From Kondoa malvinella (lineage: Eukaryota > Basidiomycota > Agaricostilbomycetes > Agaricostilbales > Kondoaceae), in NCBI GenBank assembly GCA_039545315.1, contig BCIM01000004.1, positions 1,089,872-1,153,871 on the forward strand: a DNA stretch of 64,000 nt, in the 5' to 3' direction. Positions 61,001 through 64,000 of this stretch are shown here, one piece after another (within the stretch, counting starts at the first letter, position 1; the number at the start of each line of letters is the position of its first letter). The notes beneath the pieces were generated by a model. It was not told the DNA's origin. It saw only the letters and a program-made list of their open reading frames with translations, and did not search any database. Both the position numbers and the translations under genes were made by a program.

Positions 61001-63667
61001 AGCTGCTCTAAACCGGATAGAAGATCTTCTGACGACTGTGCTGGGTCGTCTTGATGGCTCACCTGCTGCTTCGCCGGAGCAGTCACCTACGCGATTGCGC
61101 AAATCTTCACAACCACCTCCACAACCTGCTCGGGTACAAGATGTGCCAGATGAGTCAACGCAACTGCCTGCTCCAGTCGAGAAGGTTAGCCAACGACTTA
61201 GGGTGTCCTTCAAGGCATGCTCATTTCTCAGCCGCAGCAAAACTTTGCTTCAGTTCAAAGTACTCCGCGAAGCGAAGGTGCCATAGCTCTTGAGCGCGAA
61301 CGGACACGTGAGCGCTTAGAAAGTATGAGTCATCTACAAAACCAAAGCCGGTGGTCTGCTACAGTCAGTATCCATGTGCATCGATACATTCTCGAATTCA
61401 ATTGTGCTCCGGCAGACTCAACAGAATGATGGTTCGCGCCCTATCACTGTGGTATGTTTCTGTTGAGTGCAGATCTTACCGTGTCTGATCCACTTTATTC
61501 ACTGCGATCAGAACATTGAAGGTCCGACGGTCATGCAAGGGCAATCAGCAAATTCGTCGCAATCCAATTTAGGCTCGCGCGAGGTGGGTGCTTCAAAGTT
61601 TGTCCGAGACGTTGATGAAGTCAGGCGCAGTACGCAAACGAGCGGTCTTTGTTCCCGAGCAACAAGTCCGAGACGTCGCTGCCTTATGCGAATCCAGCGC
61701 AGGTCAGCTGCTTTGTTACTGTAGACGGCAGTATGCTGAAATACTGAATCAGGACCAGATTCAAGCTACCCTTCAAAGTATTATGAAGTCAATAACGGAG
61801 CAAAGCAAGAGTAAGTTAGACATCTGAAAATGTCATTGCGAATACTAAATCTCTAATAGCGTCTGAAAGCAACGCTGGCTATCAGAAGCAAGTCGGCGAA
61901 TATCTGCAACGATTCGACGCGTATTTGAAGAGCGAACAAACGGCACGTTCGACTGATTGGCAGGCAATGACACAGGCGGTGTCTTCATTGCAACAGAAAG
62001 TCGAGTCCCTTGCAGAGACTCGCCGTCGCTCGTTCAGTGGGTCAAAGAAGGAGCGCAAGGTGTCGGATGGCAGCGATAAGTCCACTTTGCGAAAGTCGCG
62101 ACAATCTGCTCCCGCCAAAGAGCCGAACGAGTCCATCGCAAGAGGAAGACCTCCAGGCAAAGCTCCTACTTTGCGAAAGCGAAGCATCTCGATGCCCAAA
62201 ATCAATACTTCAGGCTTTGCGTCTGTCAGGCTGTAAGTTTGGTCGAACGATGCTCTATCTTATCTAGCTCATCTTTACCTTACAGATTTGGTGGTCCTAA
62301 TCCAGTAGCAGACAGAGCTGAACGCTGGGGTCATTCAGAGATCATGAATGTATCAAGGCGACCGTCTATGTCGTCTAGACGCTCGCGGACCACAGCGGCG
62401 GATCCTGCTGGAGCAAGTTACTCCTGTGAGTACTGCCGGGTGTGCAAAATCACATAGTGATTCTGGGTATAGCTGTTTCTGAAGCTATGGCGTCCCTCGG
62501 CATGGCCGCACAGCCAACCTGTTCAGAGATGCCACCTGCTCCAAGTTTCGCTCAGCCTGCAGGTCCAAGACCAATGGCGATGAGCATGGGTTCTGCTCCG
62601 CCTCAACAATACAATGCTGGCCCTGGTCCACCGGCGGGAGCAGCACCAGCAGAAAGCGGAGGCATCTTGACGGCTTTGAAGTCCTTCATGACGCAGCTGA
62701 AGCAGAATCAAGATCAAGAAGCGGAAAGACAGCGGCAGACTGAACTTCGCTTTGAGGAAATGTTGGCTCGTCAGTCTCCTGCTGAAGACAAAACCAAGGA
62801 GATGGACAAGAAAATTGAGAACATACAACAAGCAAATAAAGAGGCCAAGATCGATGAGCTCATCAACATTCTCAAAGCAAAGAGCGCTGAGCAGGATACA
62901 TTGCTGAAGAAGATTTCCGAAGGTAAGAAATCGCTCTCACTTGCCTTGACTATGGCTAGATAATTCGTCTCTTGATAGGTCAAGCTCAACAGGAGAAGGA
63001 AAAGGAGGAGATGAAGGTCAAGAGCCCGACCGCGGAAGATGGGGAGAAGATACTCGATTCGATTCGGTGGGTAGCATCTTCAGCTGGAACTGGTTCTTTC
63101 GTACTAAATGGATGCGCAGCGACGGTGTTAACGCTCAAGTGCGCGATTTCAAACGTGAGTCACCTATATGCTTTTCTTTCTCCTTATGTCCTGACACTTC
63201 ACCTTGCAGAAAATCTCACCAACGAAGTCAGTACTCTCATCGCCTGTTGGCGTTCCGACTGTGCTGACTCTTTTCCTAGACACGACGTATGCTGGATGAG
63301 GTCGGAGCGCTAAAAGAACAGAAAGGGCGCCTGTCGGTAATCTCATACGTTCAGTTACAACTTCTGACGCCCTTGAGACAGGCAACATGATATCTCGGAG
63401 CTGTTCGCGTTCAAAGTGCGACATCAAGGTATGAGCAGTGTTGCTTCTTGCCAAAGTTGGAGCTGATCAATGCATCCAGCTGGAGCTCCTTCGAATCCAG
63501 ACATGCCTCGCTCTCACTCTCCTGGTTTGGAACCTGCCCCTCAGAAGCCCAGCACATTCAATCCGTATTCAGGCGGCAGATTGACGCAGCCGCCTCCAGT
63601 GCAAGATAAGGGGTTCAACATGCGATCAATGTTTAAACAAGCCGGTGGCCCGAGAGGACCAAGGTGA
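58091..63667 (+). CDS. Large PH-domain coiled-coil protein
   Basis: About ten or more exons. The N-terminal third is Ser-rich and disordered (MASLRSQDSQSSISELTQMA; repeats of SxRSQSPVxSLRSQ). A PH domain follows at about 59606-59960: ILFHGEVFYAAEATSGKRQW, RPARAVLTLNAILLACA, IQAFQLTWRNGYTEVFGC and the C-terminal helix TQRVQWLAHILDVF. Then come long low-complexity and helical segments (QPARVQDV, FEEMLARQSPAEDKTKEMDK, IENIQQANKEAKIDELINIL) and a coiled coil (TRRMLDEVGALKEQKGRL|QHDISELFAFKVRHQ). The C-terminus, STFNPYSGGRLTQPPP and FNMRSMFKQAGG, looks conserved. The layout fits a cortical or polarity scaffold, but I do not know the family. Start could be 57992. Confidence 0.72.
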
Positions 63668-63781
63668 CTATCCTAATATGCTCATGTATATGCACCTTGA
63701 AACATTGTAACACGAACGCTTGATTTGTTGATCGGCGTTTTGCCAATTTCTACTTTTTTTCGAAACCCTTGCGCCGAAGCC

Positions 63782-64000
63782 ATGACAGATCAATTCGACG
63801 ATGCTGATGAGCAAGAAATCTACTCTGCTCAGCCCACAAGTGCACCTGTTGCTCCTGTGCTGCAACATGACGCTGTAGCTCCGCCATTGCTTGCAAGGAT
63901 AGACGACTCTGTCTTGTACAGCGATTCATCAGAGGAGGACGACGACAGCGACTATGTGTACTCAGAGGAGGGAGAAAATGATGCGGTCAATTTTCAAGAT
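63782..64000 (+). CDS. Acidic protein, 5' end only
   Basis: Open from ATG 63782 to the window edge: MTDQFDDADEQEIYSAQ, then a Val/Ala/Pro-rich stretch, then a strongly acidic serine stretch (DDSVLYSDSSEEDDDSDY) and ENDAVNFQD. An acidic head of this kind precedes the kinase domain in Rio1 and also occurs in chaperones and nucleolar proteins. No catalytic motif is inside the window, so the identity is open. The start is the first ATG after the preceding stop region. Confidence 0.5.
   Translation, partial: MTDQFDDADEQEIYSAQPTSAPVAPVLQHDAVAPPLLARIDDSVLYSDSSEEDDDSDYVYSEEGENDAVNFQD

Overview
This is a nuclear contig from a basidiomycete fungus with a compact genome. About 32 protein genes lie on both strands in 64 kb. 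Most coding regions are broken by short GT-AG introns (about 47-65 nt). The gene set is typical of fungi: Rim20/PalA, a Fus3/Kss1-type MAP kinase, a Hak-type potassium transporter, monofunctional fungal chorismate mutase, Nup2, Vma10 and a FunK1-like kinase. Gene density, GC near 50% and intron style suggest a yeast-like basidiomycete (Pucciniomycotina or Ustilaginomycotina), but I cannot fix the species from the sequence. I see no mobile element, rRNA, tRNA or CRISPR array.

Layout. 0.7-8.3 kb: a small unknown protein, ERV1 thiol oxidase, a DUF7726-like protein divergent from COQ6, a serine-rich coiled-coil protein and a four-helix membrane protein. 8.8-16.6 kb: a FunK1-like kinase and a metabolic block on the minus strand, namely a single gene fusing cystathionine beta-lyase to mevalonate kinase, then transaldolase and chorismate mutase. 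16.9-20.3 kb: a divergent ribosomal protein pair (eL6/eL36), then ARF1. 20.6-34 kb: RIM20, a Nup2/Nup50-like nucleoporin, HUS1 divergent from the APC/C activator CDH1, ARPC1 divergent from cyclin H, and ISA1. 34-43.6 kb: a single-pass membrane protein, a G3BP-like NTF2/RRM protein, V-ATPase subunit G and symplekin/PTA1. 43.6-53.6 kb: HAK/KUP potassium transporter, a P450, a Fus3/Kss1-type MAPK and a NiCoT nickel/cobalt transporter. 53.6-64 kb: RPAP1/RBA50, SEC11, a large PH-domain protein and the 5' end of an acidic protein.

Two things stand out. First, the 887-residue cystathionine beta-lyase/mevalonate kinase fusion has family motifs intact on both sides of a roughly 33-residue linker, and no in-frame ATG lies between them. 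It joins sulfur amino acid metabolism to the first committed phosphorylation of isoprenoid synthesis. Second, several genes need exceptionally small exons to rebuild strictly conserved motifs: 5 nt in ARF1; 12, 9 and apparently 1 nt in the potassium transporter; 10, 18, 27 and 4 nt in the NiCoT transporter; 19 and 13 nt in SEC11; 12 nt in the G3BP homologue; 13 nt in the DUF7726 gene. The eL36 start codon itself is split by an intron. Standard gene finders would probably get most of these wrong.

Gene boundaries come from reading GT/AG sites against remembered family motifs. Internal exon coordinates are given only where I traced them base by base. CDS spans below include introns.
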